From an uncultured Bacteroidales bacterium (GTDB lineage Bacteria; Bacteroidota; Bacteroidia; Bacteroidales; SZUA-534), in the NCBI GenBank assembly GCA_902790595.1, contig CADASL010000001.1, positions 434,001 through 498,000 of the forward strand: a stretch of DNA of 64,000 nt. Direction: 5' to 3'. Position numbers and translations under genes: made by a program. The notes beneath the pieces are model-generated. The model saw nothing but the letters and a program-made list of their open reading frames with translations, had not been told where the DNA came from and ran no database searches. This document shows, one piece after another, positions 15,001 to 23,590 of the stretch (positions within the stretch are counted from its first letter, which is position 1; every line of letters starts with the position of its first letter).

Positions 15001-15876
15001 ATGAAAAAGATTTATCTTTTAAGTGCAGCTACTTGCTTGTTTGCTTTGAACGCAAATGCACAAACACCTCACAATTGGAATGAGTGGTTTTGCGATGGTG
15101 CTCAATCTGAACCTTATGAAGAAGTGCAAGTATCAAGCACTAACTTGAAAATGGCTAAAGTTGTCGTTAACGACAAATGTGCCAACGAGTGGGACGTTCA
15201 ATTTGTTAACGTATTCCATGAAGCAAAAGGTCAAGAGACTGGAGCAATGTTCACTTTGGACTTTGATGTAATGTGGGAAGGTAACACTTCTGACTCAGCT
15301 TCTCTCTACATGCTGACAGGTAAATTGTACAACAACAACCATGCAGATTCAGATTGGCAGTGGTCTTCTTATGGTCCGGCAGAGGATGGAACCATCGACG
15401 AAGAAAAGGGTAACACCGAACTTATGTATGTTAACGAAGCTGGTGAAGTTCAATCTTTCTGGGCTGGTCACAACAAGGCTTTCAAACTTAAAAAAGGTGA
15501 GTTGACTCACATTACTTGGGGTGGCAAGATTGGTAAGAAGGGTGCTGATTGGATCGGTATCCAAATCAACTGCTATGACAAAGTTAACAATGGTAATTTC
15601 TACTTTGCTAATATGGTAGCACAATTCGGCAAGAAGAAAATGGAATTCTTCATGAACGAAGCTGGTACAACAGCTGTAGCTGACGCTGCTGCTTTGAAGG
15701 CTTATGTTGCTAACGACGTTATCTACGCTTCTGAGGCTGCTAACGTAATTGTTTACAACGTTAACGGTGTAGTTGTTAAGAGCGCTAAGAACGTTACTTC
15801 ACTCAACGTAGCTGACCTGAAGGCTGGCTTGTACATCGCTAAGTTTGGTAATGCAACAGTTAAATTTGTAAAATAA
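15001..15876 (+). CDS. Secreted protein with type IX secretion sorting domain
   Basis: This 291-residue protein has a signal peptide (residues 1-20, ending NANAQ). The middle (about 35-220) is rich in Trp, Asn and Gly, beta-sandwich or lectin-like in character, and I cannot assign it a family. The C-terminal 70 residues (NVIVYNVNGVVVKSA through LKAGLYIAKFG) form a type A T9SS sorting domain, so it is exported across the outer membrane. Codon use is distinctive, favouring GCT, AAC, GGT and GTT, as in very highly expressed genes. It holds four of the eleven CATG sites and one GATC found in the window, unlike its neighbours. Confidence 0.75.
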   Translation: MKKIYLLSAATCLFALNANAQTPHNWNEWFCDGAQSEPYEEVQVSSTNLKMAKVVVNDKCANEWDVQFVNVFHEAKGQETGAMFTLDFDVMWEGNTSDSASLYMLTGKLYNNNHADSDWQWSSYGPAEDGTIDEEKGNTELMYVNEAGEVQSFWAGHNKAFKLKKGELTHITWGGKIGKKGADWIGIQINCYDKVNNGNFYFANMVAQFGKKKMEFFMNEAGTTAVADAAALKAYVANDVIYASEAANVIVYNVNGVVVKSAKNVTSLNVADLKAGLYIAKFGNATVKFVK

Positions 15877-15905
15877 TTTAATTTAACAAGCAATTGCTGG
15901 ATTTT

Positions 15906-15937
15906 GAGGCTGTCCTTGTGACAGCCTCTTTTTTTTG
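15906..15937 (+). terminator. Intrinsic terminator after the secreted protein gene
   Basis: GAGGCTGTC pairs with GACAGCCTC, followed by T8. A related GAGGC...GCCTC element lies near 47128-47168. Confidence 0.9.
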
Positions 15938-15988
15938 TGCTATTTCAAAAGCTACCAATAGTCCCGCATGCAATAAAAATTGCTATCA

Positions 15989-16005
15989 TTGTTATACGAT
16001 AACAA
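15989..16005. promoter_or_regulatory. Small inverted repeat before pepD
   Basis: TTGTTAT-ACG-ATAACAA lies 20 bp upstream of the pepD start. It could be an operator or chance in an A+T-rich leader. Confidence 0.25.
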
Positions 16006-16024
16006 CAATAATAAACATATAGCA

Positions 16025-17476
16025 ATGAGCACTTTAACACAACTAAAACCCACCGAAGTCTGGCAACAGTTCGAAGAAATATGCAAGATTCCGCGGCCTT
16101 CGAAGCACGAAGGGAAAATGATTGAATATCTGGTCAACTTTGGCAAGAGCCACAACCTGGAAACCACAACCGACGAAGCCGGAAACGTGGTAATCAAAAA
16201 GCCTGGCACTACCCGACTCGCCGGCAAGCCAACCGTGATTCTGCAAAGCCACATCGATATGGTGTGCGAGAAGACAGCCGACTCAACGCACAACTTTGAG
16301 TGCGACCCGATTGAGCCGCGCATCGACGGCGACTGGGTTTGCGCCAACAACACCACTCTTGGCGCCGACGACGGCATTGGCGTGGCCACGCAACTGGCCA
16401 TTCTGGCGTCGGACAGCGTTGAGCACCCGCCGCTCGAATGCCTGTTCACTGTTGACGAAGAGACCGGCCTGACTGGCGCTTTCCATCTGAACCACAAAAT
16501 GTTGAGTGGCCGAACACTTATAAATCTTGATTCGGAAGACGAAGGTCAGATTTTCATCGGGTGCGCCGGCGGTGTCAACACTACGGCCGTGTTCGACTAC
16601 GGCACTGAAGCCATCGCGGAAAGCGCCACAGCCTACACGATTGAAGTGACGGGGCTGCGCGGCGGACACTCTGGCGACGACATTCACAAGGGCTTCGGCA
16701 ACGCCAACAAGATTCTGAACCGCATTCTGTGGCAGGCGCAGAAGCAATTTGGCCTGCAACTGTGCGCGATTGACGGCGGCAATCTGCACAACGCCATACC
16801 GCGTCACGCACAGGCAACCATCGCCGTCGAACGGAAAAACAGCGACGCCCTGCAGCAGCTTGTGGCAACAATGAGCGCCGACATCGCCCAAGAGCTAAAA
16901 TACACCGAACCCGACCTGAAGATTAATCTGACCGCGGCCACCCTACCCGCTTCCGCCATCGCGCAAAGCGACCTGAAACGCCTGCTGAACGGCATCTACG
17001 GCTGCCCAAACGGCCCGATTGCAATGAGCCGCGCACTGCCCGGACTGGTCGAGACATCGACAAACCTGGCATCGGTTAAGATGAAGGAAAACAATCAGAT
17101 AGAGATTGTTACGAGCCAACGAAGCTCGGTTCTGTCGGCACGCACCGACATTGCCAATATGGTTGAGAGCGTGTTCGCGCAAGCGGGCGCAACGGTTGAG
17201 CATTCCGACGGCTACCCGGGCTGGGAACCGAACCCCGAATCGGCAATTCTGAAAACGGCCGTTGAAAGCTACCGGCGGCTGTTCGGCCGAGAGCCCGAAG
17301 TGAAGGCCATCCACGCGGGGCTTGAGTGCGGACTGTTCCTTGAAAAAATCCCCGGAATGGATATGATTTCAATCGGCCCGACACTGCGCGGCGTGCACTC
17401 GCCTTCGGAACGCATCGAGATTAAAACAGTGAAAATGTTCTACGATTTTCTTATCGATATTCTCAAAAACATTTAG
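16025..17476 (+). CDS. pepD: Cytosolic non-specific dipeptidase (aminoacyl-histidine dipeptidase, M20)
   Basis: This 483-residue zinc peptidase of the M20 family splits dipeptides such as Xaa-His in the cytoplasm. Metal-site motifs are in order: LQSHIDMVCEK with the first His and catalytic Asp, then TLGADDGIGVA with the bridging Asp, TVDEETGLTGA with the catalytic Glu pair, and LNLDSEDEG-type (here INLDSEDEGQ). A C-terminal GVHSPSERI supplies the last His. The insert after GLRGGHSGDDIHKG is the lid and dimerisation domain. I start at MSTLTQ; the earlier in-frame Met would precede most of the leader. Confidence 0.93.
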   Translation: MSTLTQLKPTEVWQQFEEICKIPRPSKHEGKMIEYLVNFGKSHNLETTTDEAGNVVIKKPGTTRLAGKPTVILQSHIDMVCEKTADSTHNFECDPIEPRIDGDWVCANNTTLGADDGIGVATQLAILASDSVEHPPLECLFTVDEETGLTGAFHLNHKMLSGRTLINLDSEDEGQIFIGCAGGVNTTAVFDYGTEAIAESATAYTIEVTGLRGGHSGDDIHKGFGNANKILNRILWQAQKQFGLQLCAIDGGNLHNAIPRHAQATIAVERKNSDALQQLVATMSADIAQELKYTEPDLKINLTAATLPASAIAQSDLKRLLNGIYGCPNGPIAMSRALPGLVETSTNLASVKMKENNQIEIVTSQRSSVLSARTDIANMVESVFAQAGATVEHSDGYPGWEPNPESAILKTAVESYRRLFGREPEVKAIHAGLECGLFLEKIPGMDMISIGPTLRGVHSPSERIEIKTVKMFYDFLIDILKNI

Positions 17477-17545
17477 GATTTAGGATTTAGAAATTAGGAT
17501 TTAGTTCCGATAGCTATCGGGATTAGGATTTATGAATTACTAATT
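17470..17545. repeat. Word-like repeat with palindrome CCGATAGCTATCGG
   Basis: Directly after pepD come four near-copies of ggatttag/aaattagg surrounding the 14-bp perfect palindrome at 17507-17520. Similar elements lie at 1149-1160 and 56229-56258. Confidence 0.6.
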
Positions 17546-17621
17546 GGGATATTTAAGATGCGACACGCAACATCTCTATGGTAATTCCGTTTCGCTAAAA
17601 ACACAAAAAAAATTATTGAAT

Positions 17622-18101
17622 ATGAAAGAGATACAATACAACATCAGCATTAAAAGCACGGCCAACATTGGCGAACTCAATGCAAAAGAGCAGGAACTTG
17701 TGCAACGTGCCCAAAACGCGGCCAACCGGGCATACGCGCCATACTCGCAGTTCAAGGTTGGCGCCTGCCTGCTGCTCGACAACGGGCTGATGATTGAAGG
17801 CAACAATCAGGAAAACGCGTCGTATCCGTGCGGCTGCTGCGCCGAGCGCACCGCGCTGAACTACGCCAACGCCACCTATCCCGATGCAAAAGTTTCGGTC
17901 ATCGCCATATCGGCATTCAACAGCCAAGGTCTTGTTAATGAACCTATTACGCCCTGCGGGATCTGCCGTCAGGCGCTGCTTGAGACCGAAATCAAGAACC
18001 GTCAGAGCATCCGCGTGATAATGAACGGACAGAAACACACCATTATCGCTGAAAGCGCATCGGACCTGCTGCCGCTGGCATTCGACGACAGCTTGTTGTA
18101 G
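17622..18101 (+). CDS. cdd: Cytidine deaminase
   Basis: This 159-residue enzyme deaminates cytidine and deoxycytidine in pyrimidine salvage. The zinc site is complete: CCAERTAL with the proton-shuttling Glu and one Cys, and PCGICRQ with the paired Cys. APYSQFKVGACLL is the family's substrate loop. Bacteroidota forms have a roughly 20-residue N-terminal extension, as here. The frame is open 78 nt upstream, but that part is repeat-like and the ATG at 17622 gives the normal length. Confidence 0.92.
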   Translation: MKEIQYNISIKSTANIGELNAKEQELVQRAQNAANRAYAPYSQFKVGACLLLDNGLMIEGNNQENASYPCGCCAERTALNYANATYPDAKVSVIAISAFNSQGLVNEPITPCGICRQALLETEIKNRQSIRVIMNGQKHTIIAESASDLLPLAFDDSLL

Positions 18102-18149
18102 AATTACAACACGGAAATTTTCCGACAATTATTATGCAACTTTTTTCAA

Positions 18150-18345
18150 AAACGTCTGAAAGACGTGATTTGCATAACCGGCCGCAAGCGAAGCGCAGCC
18201 GCCGGATAGCACACCACACGATGTAACGCTCTGAAAGAGCGAACCATACAAAAGTTCAGTCTTTCAGACTGTTTTTTCTGGTGGTATTTATACCACGGGT
18301 TACGCTTCGCTTACCCGCGGTTATGAAGATTTTGTCCTTCGGACA
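18150..18345. repeat. REP-like block of small palindromes
   Basis: Five hairpins follow in close order: ACGTCTGAAAGACGT (18152-18166), a ccggccgcaagcg...gccgccgg unit, CGCTCTGAAAGAGCG (18227-18241), CAGTCTTTCAGACTG (18257-18271) and an accacgggt...acccgcggt unit, then GTCCTTCGGAC. Three of them share CTGAAAG or its complement. This looks like a repetitive extragenic palindromic cluster rather than a gene. Confidence 0.6.
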
Positions 18346-18417
18346 ACTATTCAATTGAATAACAATAATATAATTAGTCTTTCAAATTAGAAATCTTTGC
18401 AAAATGCAATTATTTGA

Positions 18418-18470
18418 TGCAAGTTATGCAACTTTACGCAAAAAACTGTGCAAACTTTACGCAAAAAGTG
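18418..18470. promoter_or_regulatory. Direct repeats upstream of the LacI-type gene
   Basis: ACTTTACGCAAAAA occurs at 18431-18444 and 18454-18467, a 23-bp period, preceded by two TGCAA half-like words. It could be an autoregulatory operator for the regulator that starts about 100 bp downstream. Confidence 0.35.
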
Positions 18471-18568
18471 TAAATTGCAGATTGTTGGCGAGAAAATGCG
18501 AGCAAATGTCAAAAACCTTTGTTTCAGACAGATAGCCAACAAACGATGTTTTTTAAAACTCTATAAAG

Positions 18569-19585
18569 ATGAAAAAAGCAGCAACAATCAAGGACATTGC
18601 AAAAGCGATTGGCGTATCGGTTTCAACCGTTTCACGCGCCTTGCAGGACAAACCCGAGATTTCGGACGAGACCAAAACGCTTGTTCGCGAGACGGCGTCG
18701 AAGATGAACTACCGCCCCAACACAATGGCGGTTGCGCTGAAAACGCGCAAATCGTACTCAATAGGCGTGGTTGTACCGCAGATTGTTAGCTTCTTCTATG
18801 CCACTGTGGTTCAGGGGATTGAGCAGGTTGCCAATGAGCTAGGCTATCAGGTTTTCGTCAGTTCGTCGAACGAAGATATGATTAAAGAGATGCAGAACGT
18901 GTATGGTTTCCTTGACCACCGCGTTGACGGAATGATTGTGTCGCTCTCGAAGGCAACCGACGAATTCACTCATATTCACCGAATTGAAGAGAACAACGTG
19001 CCGCTGGTGCTGTTCGACCGCACATCGAAGGAAATCAACGTTCCGAAGGTTGTGGCAAACGATGCCGACGCGGCCTATATGGCTGTTTCTCACCTGATTG
19101 AGCGCGGTGCGAAACGCGTGGCGCTCATCACCGGCCCCGAGCATATGCTCATTGGCCGCAACCGCTTCCGCGGATACCGCGCCGCCCTGACCAACCACGG
19201 GCTGCCCATCGACAACCGGATGATTGTTCGCTGCAACCTGACCGTTGACGACGCTCGCGAAGCCGTTTTGAAGATGTTCGATATGAAAAACCCGCCCGAC
19301 GCCATTTTCGGCATCAACGACGAAGTGGCCATCGGCGCACTCTACGCTGTGAAAGAGAAAGGCCTGAAAATACCTGAAGATGTGGCCATTGTGGGCTTCT
19401 CGAACAGCCGCCGCTCAAGCTACATTGAGCCGACGCTGAGCACCCTTGACCAAAACCCTATGAAGATTGGCGTGCTGGCTGCCAAACTGCTCTTCGACCA
19501 AATCCAAGGCAAACCCGATTTCAGTGAAAATAAGGAAGTTATTGTGCCGGCAACGCTGATTGTCAGGGCGTCGTCGAACAGGTAG
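18569..19585 (+). CDS. LacI-family transcriptional regulator
   Basis: This 338-residue repressor has an N-terminal helix-turn-helix and hinge (TIKDIAKAIGVSVSTVSRAL, residues 5-24, then NYRPNTMAVALKTRKS). A periplasmic-binding-protein-like sensor domain follows (SIGVVVPQIVSFFYATVVQG through LIVRASS). Such proteins usually sense a sugar or nucleoside. There is no sugar operon beside it; a cytidine deaminase gene lies upstream across a REP-like block and a glycosidase gene is convergent. The ligand is therefore open. Direct repeats upstream may be its own operator. Confidence 0.9.
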   Translation: MKKAATIKDIAKAIGVSVSTVSRALQDKPEISDETKTLVRETASKMNYRPNTMAVALKTRKSYSIGVVVPQIVSFFYATVVQGIEQVANELGYQVFVSSSNEDMIKEMQNVYGFLDHRVDGMIVSLSKATDEFTHIHRIEENNVPLVLFDRTSKEINVPKVVANDADAAYMAVSHLIERGAKRVALITGPEHMLIGRNRFRGYRAALTNHGLPIDNRMIVRCNLTVDDAREAVLKMFDMKNPPDAIFGINDEVAIGALYAVKEKGLKIPEDVAIVGFSNSRRSSYIEPTLSTLDQNPMKIGVLAAKLLFDQIQGKPDFSENKEVIVPATLIVRASSNR

Positions 19586-19642
19586 ATGATAAGTGGTGAC
19601 GGACGTTAGGTGTTGGTAATCAACGCTTAACGTATTTTGCCT

Positions 19643-20749
19643 TCAATTATTCAAGCCCCGTTTAGCTTCCATAATCCGCTGATACGATTGGTCAATCCGC
19701 TCTTTGCTGATTTTTCCGTCGCCCACAAGCCTGACAATTATGTTAACGGCATCTTTCACTATATCAGGATTATAGGCATCGATATTGTTTGAGAATATCA
19801 GCACATCGACTCCGGCATTGATGGCCAGACAAATTGCTTCCTCCAAGCCATAGAACTTGCTGATGGCGTTCATCATCATATCGTCGGAAAAGACCAAACC
19901 ATTGAACTGCAGCGAATTGCGCAGCATTGAAAGCGTAGCAGCTGAAAGCGTTGCCGGATAAAGGCTGTCGATGGCGCGGTTGAAAATGTGCGATGTCATC
20001 ACTGCAACAGACAGCGAGTCGCGCAAAAGCAGCCAATAAGGCAGCAATTCGGTGTTTGTCCACGTTTCAGTAACATCGGCAAGGCCTAGATGCGTGTCGC
20101 TCACCGAGCTGCCGTGGCCGGGAAAATGCTTCAGCGAGCAAAGAACGCCCTGCTTGCTGTGTTCATCAACAAACCACCGTGCGTTGCGCGCAACCACCTC
20201 AGCGTCAGCCGAAAACGAGCGTCCAAATTTGCCGATTATCGGGCAATCAGGATTCACATTGACATCGACCGATGGCGCAAAATTGACATTGAACCCCATA
20301 TTGCGGCACGCTTGCGCGATACGGCGAGCATAGAAACGCGTAGAATCCTCATTATCAAGTGTTCCCAGATATTGCGGTGTAACAGTCGGCTCGAAACCGT
20401 ACCGCGTTTTCAGTCGCGAGACGTTGCCACCCTCCTCGTCAACAGCAATGAAAAGCGGTGTTGGCGAAAAACGTTTCAGACTGTCGGTCAGACTTTTAAG
20501 TTGTGCGGGCGATGTGATATTGCGCGGGCGGCTTTTCGATGGCGAATCGTACTCAAACAAGATGACGCCGCCAATCTGATAGTCGCGCAGCCATTGCGTC
20601 ACTTCGCTTTCAGCCGTTATGGCCGTATCGCGGAAGCCAACCATAAGCATTTGAGCCGCTTTCTGTTCCAAAGTCGGTGCACCACTCTCCGCCATTCGGC
20701 ACGAAACGAACAAAACCGAAAAAGACAAGAATAAGAAGAAGTGTTTCAT
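19643..20749 (-). CDS. GH3 beta-N-acetylhexosaminidase (NagZ-like) lipoprotein
   Basis: This 368-residue glycoside hydrolase family 3 enzyme probably removes N-acetylglucosamine from muropeptides. The signal sequence ends in a lipobox-like VLFVSC, so it is likely membrane-anchored. Family marks are FIAVDEEGGNVSRLK, KHFPGHGSSVSDTHLGL (NagZ loop with the Asp/His acid-base pair) and the nucleophile region LVFSDDMMM. It is the last gene of a three-gene minus-strand run, 23 bp after the BamA-like gene. Confidence 0.88.
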   Translation of the reverse strand: MKHFFLFLSFSVLFVSCRMAESGAPTLEQKAAQMLMVGFRDTAITAESEVTQWLRDYQIGGVILFEYDSPSKSRPRNITSPAQLKSLTDSLKRFSPTPLFIAVDEEGGNVSRLKTRYGFEPTVTPQYLGTLDNEDSTRFYARRIAQACRNMGFNVNFAPSVDVNVNPDCPIIGKFGRSFSADAEVVARNARWFVDEHSKQGVLCSLKHFPGHGSSVSDTHLGLADVTETWTNTELLPYWLLLRDSLSVAVMTSHIFNRAIDSLYPATLSAATLSMLRNSLQFNGLVFSDDMMMNAISKFYGLEEAICLAINAGVDVLIFSNNIDAYNPDIVKDAVNIIVRLVGDGKISKERIDQSYQRIMEAKRGLNN

Positions 20750-20772
20750 CGTAATATTTTATTGATTATCAA

Positions 20773-22188
20773 TTAGAACGCTTTCAAAACGTGAACATAC
20801 AGTCCACTCTTTCCCTGACGCGAGAGCGTACCCTCGACACGGAAAACAATATCATAATATGTTATCATATCGAGTCCGATGCCGGCACTTGTCAACAGTT
20901 TGTTTGACAGATAGTTATTGGTTCCTGTGCGAACATCGTCAACATAACCCGCATCGACAAACATATTCAAATAAAAGCTGTAATGCACCTTGTTGAACTC
21001 GTCCCACGACCAGCTGTCAATCTTCTTGATACGCATTGGCACGAGCGCGAACTTTGCGAAAGCGCGGCCCGTTGCAAACCGCTGACCGTCAATCACATAA
21101 TACTCAAATCCGCGCAGATAGTCAAGATAGCCCAAAGCCTGCTCGGTGTAGTATGGCTGCGGCTTGCCGGGCGAATATTTGGCCAGACCGCCAAAACCGG
21201 CATAGAACCGATGCCCCAAATCGAAATATTTGTAGGCCGACAGTCGTGTGTACCACGAACCATCAAGCTCATTATCAAGCAGATTGAGTCCAATTTTTCC
21301 AACTTCGAGCGTTACATTGTGGCCCTTCAACGGATAAAATTTATAGTCGCGGGTATCCCAATCGAACGTATAAGCCAGTTTAAAATACTGTGTATTAGAC
21401 GTTTGAATGCCAAAATAATCAGGATTCAACGCGATTATCGTATCGGCCACATTGGCGTGGGCGTAACCTGCTGTAAGAATGTGCCTTACGTCGTATTTCG
21501 GGCGGAAAGTGTAGAACAGAAACAAATCCTGATTATCAATTACTTGATGCTTGTCGTTGCGGAAATAGAGCGGCTTGCAGCTGTCGGTGGCATAACGCAA
21601 TTCATTCTGTCTGTATAGCGAAAGTTGAACGGCCAGCCCGTGCTTTTTATCAGCAGTGATATAGGGAAAATCGTAAAAAATTTGAAACTGCTTTTTGTAG
21701 CCCAGACGGAATTTCACTTTCAGCGTTTCGGCGCGACCGCGGAAGTTATTGTTTATCAGCATCAAACCATAGTTGATGCGCTTCCAGTCGCCATCGTTGA
21801 AAAAGGCGCTTAAGTTGCGGTCGGCTTGCTCAAAAATGATGTAAGGCCACCAATACCAACGCTCTTCAAGCATCACAAGCACCTGTTTTTCGTGCTCGTT
21901 CAGGTCAATCAAACTTATTGTGACATAATTAAATAGCGATGTATTGAGCAGATTCTCCTTTGAGCGCAACAAAACAGCATCGGCAGCATCGGCTTGCAGT
22001 GTATCTCCTTCAGTAAAAAGCAGTTCGCGCCGGACAATGAACTCTTTTGTTTTCCGGTTGCCGGCAATCATAATGTCGCGTACAACAAAATCGGAAGTTA
22101 TTGCGGAAGAGTCACGCTGTTGCGCATCAGCGGCGAAAAAACTGATTGTCAGCGCAATAGCAAAGAATATAAAAGTCAGTCGGCTCAC
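20773..22188 (-). CDS. BamA/TamA-like outer membrane beta-barrel protein
   Basis: This 471-residue protein has a signal peptide and one POTRA-like domain (about 35-110, FVVRDIMIAGNRKTKEFIVRR is split by its beta-alpha turn). A 16-strand-type surface-antigen barrel follows and ends in aromatic F. It is much shorter than BamA (which has five POTRA domains), so it probably serves a narrower membrane-insertion or lipid role. The start is GTG, overlapping the upstream CBS gene's TAG by one base, so translation is coupled. Confidence 0.8.
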   Translation of the reverse strand: MSRLTFIFFAIALTISFFAADAQQRDSSAITSDFVVRDIMIAGNRKTKEFIVRRELLFTEGDTLQADAADAVLLRSKENLLNTSLFNYVTISLIDLNEHEKQVLVMLEERWYWWPYIIFEQADRNLSAFFNDGDWKRINYGLMLINNNFRGRAETLKVKFRLGYKKQFQIFYDFPYITADKKHGLAVQLSLYRQNELRYATDSCKPLYFRNDKHQVIDNQDLFLFYTFRPKYDVRHILTAGYAHANVADTIIALNPDYFGIQTSNTQYFKLAYTFDWDTRDYKFYPLKGHNVTLEVGKIGLNLLDNELDGSWYTRLSAYKYFDLGHRFYAGFGGLAKYSPGKPQPYYTEQALGYLDYLRGFEYYVIDGQRFATGRAFAKFALVPMRIKKIDSWSWDEFNKVHYSFYLNMFVDAGYVDDVRTGTNNYLSNKLLTSAGIGLDMITYYDIVFRVEGTLSRQGKSGLYVHVLKAF

Positions 22189-22853
22189 TAAATGCTCAGG
22201 AATTTCATAAAGGAATTGTAGCGGTCTTCCAGCATCGAATCAAATTCGCGGTCGCTCGAGAATACCTGCACAATTCGATAACTGTAGCGCTCAAATGTCT
22301 GAATAACAGGCGAAATATCGGTGCGATTGAATTTGATTGTCACATAAATATTGTCGGTTTGGGAATGGTTCTGCACGAACAAGCTGACTATCTTCGTATC
22401 GTTACCTTCAACAATTTGCGAAATTTGGCTCAATGAATAGTCGCGCACGCTCATCTCAAGCACAATAATCGCACCGCGCCCGCCATTTGAAACCATCTGC
22501 GCAAGCTCGTGCGAAAGGTCGGGCAAAGTAATGACTCCCAAATATTTATCTTCGACATCGAGAACCGGCAGAACTGACAGATTATTTTCGGCAAAAGGCT
22601 GCAATGCTTCAATAATATGCTGATTATCATATATAAACGGGCGCGTCATCACTTGTATTTGGCTGTCAATAGCATCATCGGGATTGTTCATATCGTAAAT
22701 CTCCTGTTCCGAGACCAACCCCAGATACTCGCTGCCATCAACAACCGGCAGATGCGACACCTTAAACACGTCCATCCAATTGAGCGCGTTGGTGCCAGTG
22801 TCTGTCTTATGCAGAGCCGGAACCACATCCGATAACAAATCGAGAACTATCAT
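22188..22853 (-). CDS. CBS-domain protein (AcuB-like)
   Basis: This 221-residue cytoplasmic protein has two CBS motifs in the first 130 residues (HLPVVDGSEYLGLVSEQEI and LSVLPVLDVEDKYLGVITL). The C-terminal half (about 140-210) looks ACT-like (GRGAIIVLEMSVRDYSLSQI). CBS pairs usually bind adenine nucleotides and sense energy state. It is the first gene of a run with the BamA-like and GH3 genes; why a nucleotide sensor is coupled to envelope genes is not clear. Confidence 0.82.
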   Translation of the reverse strand: MIVLDLLSDVVPALHKTDTGTNALNWMDVFKVSHLPVVDGSEYLGLVSEQEIYDMNNPDDAIDSQIQVMTRPFIYDNQHIIEALQPFAENNLSVLPVLDVEDKYLGVITLPDLSHELAQMVSNGGRGAIIVLEMSVRDYSLSQISQIVEGNDTKIVSLFVQNHSQTDNIYVTIKFNRTDISPVIQTFERYSYRIVQVFSSDREFDSMLEDRYNSFMKFLSI

Positions 22854-22981
22854 AGCAAAAATTAACTTGTAAATGTACGAAAAACTACGAAACCGCAGAG
22901 TCGCTCATTTACTAATGGTGAAAGTGACTCAACGAACCCACAGTTTGCGTGGATAAGCGGCAGACTTTTTTGGAAAAAAGC

Positions 22982-23029
22982 AAAAAAAATCAGCCAAAAC
23001 TGAAGATTATCAACAGTTTTGGCTGATTT
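22982..23029 (-). terminator. Terminator of the lipocalin-like lipoprotein gene
   Basis: There is a perfect 16-bp stem (AAATCAGCCAAAACTG with its complement) and, on the minus strand, U8 after it. Confidence 0.9.
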
Positions 23030-23040
23030 AAAAGCAAATA

Positions 23041-23496
23041 TTACTTACGTTTATAGGTCATTGACATTTTTGCATACGGATAATCTTGGCCTTCAGGTTG
23101 TTTCTCATAGAACTCGTCGGCCAACATATTATAATACCCTTCCTCATACATAACAAGAGTATTACCTGACAGTGAAATTTTAATTTTTTCTACTGTACCT
23201 TCTTCATCTGTAACCGTTAACTCGCTTCCACTGACTGAGTATTTTCCTTTGGTAACTTCAACCTCTCCTTCATCCTCTGAAGTAGAAATGCAGGTGCCAT
23301 CACTTTTGAATTCAAGAATTTCAGAACCAAGATCTTCACCTTCAAAAGTTAAAGACATACCCTCTGCTTCCATTTTCATTGAAGTCAATTCCCATTTTCC
23401 AACGATGCTATCATCGTCATCGTCTTTTGAGCAACTTGTAAAAGTAAATGCTGCTAACACTGTGGCAATCAAGCCCAAACTAAAAAACTTTTTCAT
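23041..23496 (-). CDS. Lipocalin-like lipoprotein
   Basis: This 151-residue lipoprotein has a lipobox (AAFTFTSC) and an aspartate run. The fold follows, with SIVGKWELTSMKMEA (the G-x-W of lipocalin-like domains), LEFKSDGTCISTS and ISLSGNTLVMYEE. Small Bacteroidota proteins of this plan are common and mostly uncharacterised. It is strongly acidic. It stands alone with its own strong terminator. Confidence 0.7.
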   Translation of the reverse strand: MKKFFSLGLIATVLAAFTFTSCSKDDDDDSIVGKWELTSMKMEAEGMSLTFEGEDLGSEILEFKSDGTCISTSEDEGEVEVTKGKYSVSGSELTVTDEEGTVEKIKISLSGNTLVMYEEGYYNMLADEFYEKQPEGQDYPYAKMSMTYKRK

Positions 23497-23536
23497 AGTT
23501 ATAAAATTTAATTGTTAAAAGATTAGTAAAAGAAAT

Positions 23537-23576
23537 AAAAAAATGCAACCAAAACAATAATGGTTGCATTTTTTTC
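23537..23576 (-). terminator. Terminator of htpG
   Basis: AAATGCAACCA (23541-23551) pairs with TGGTTGCATTT, with A7 and T7 flanks, so it could work in both directions. Confidence 0.85.
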
Positions 23577-23590
23577 ACTTCTGTTATCTA

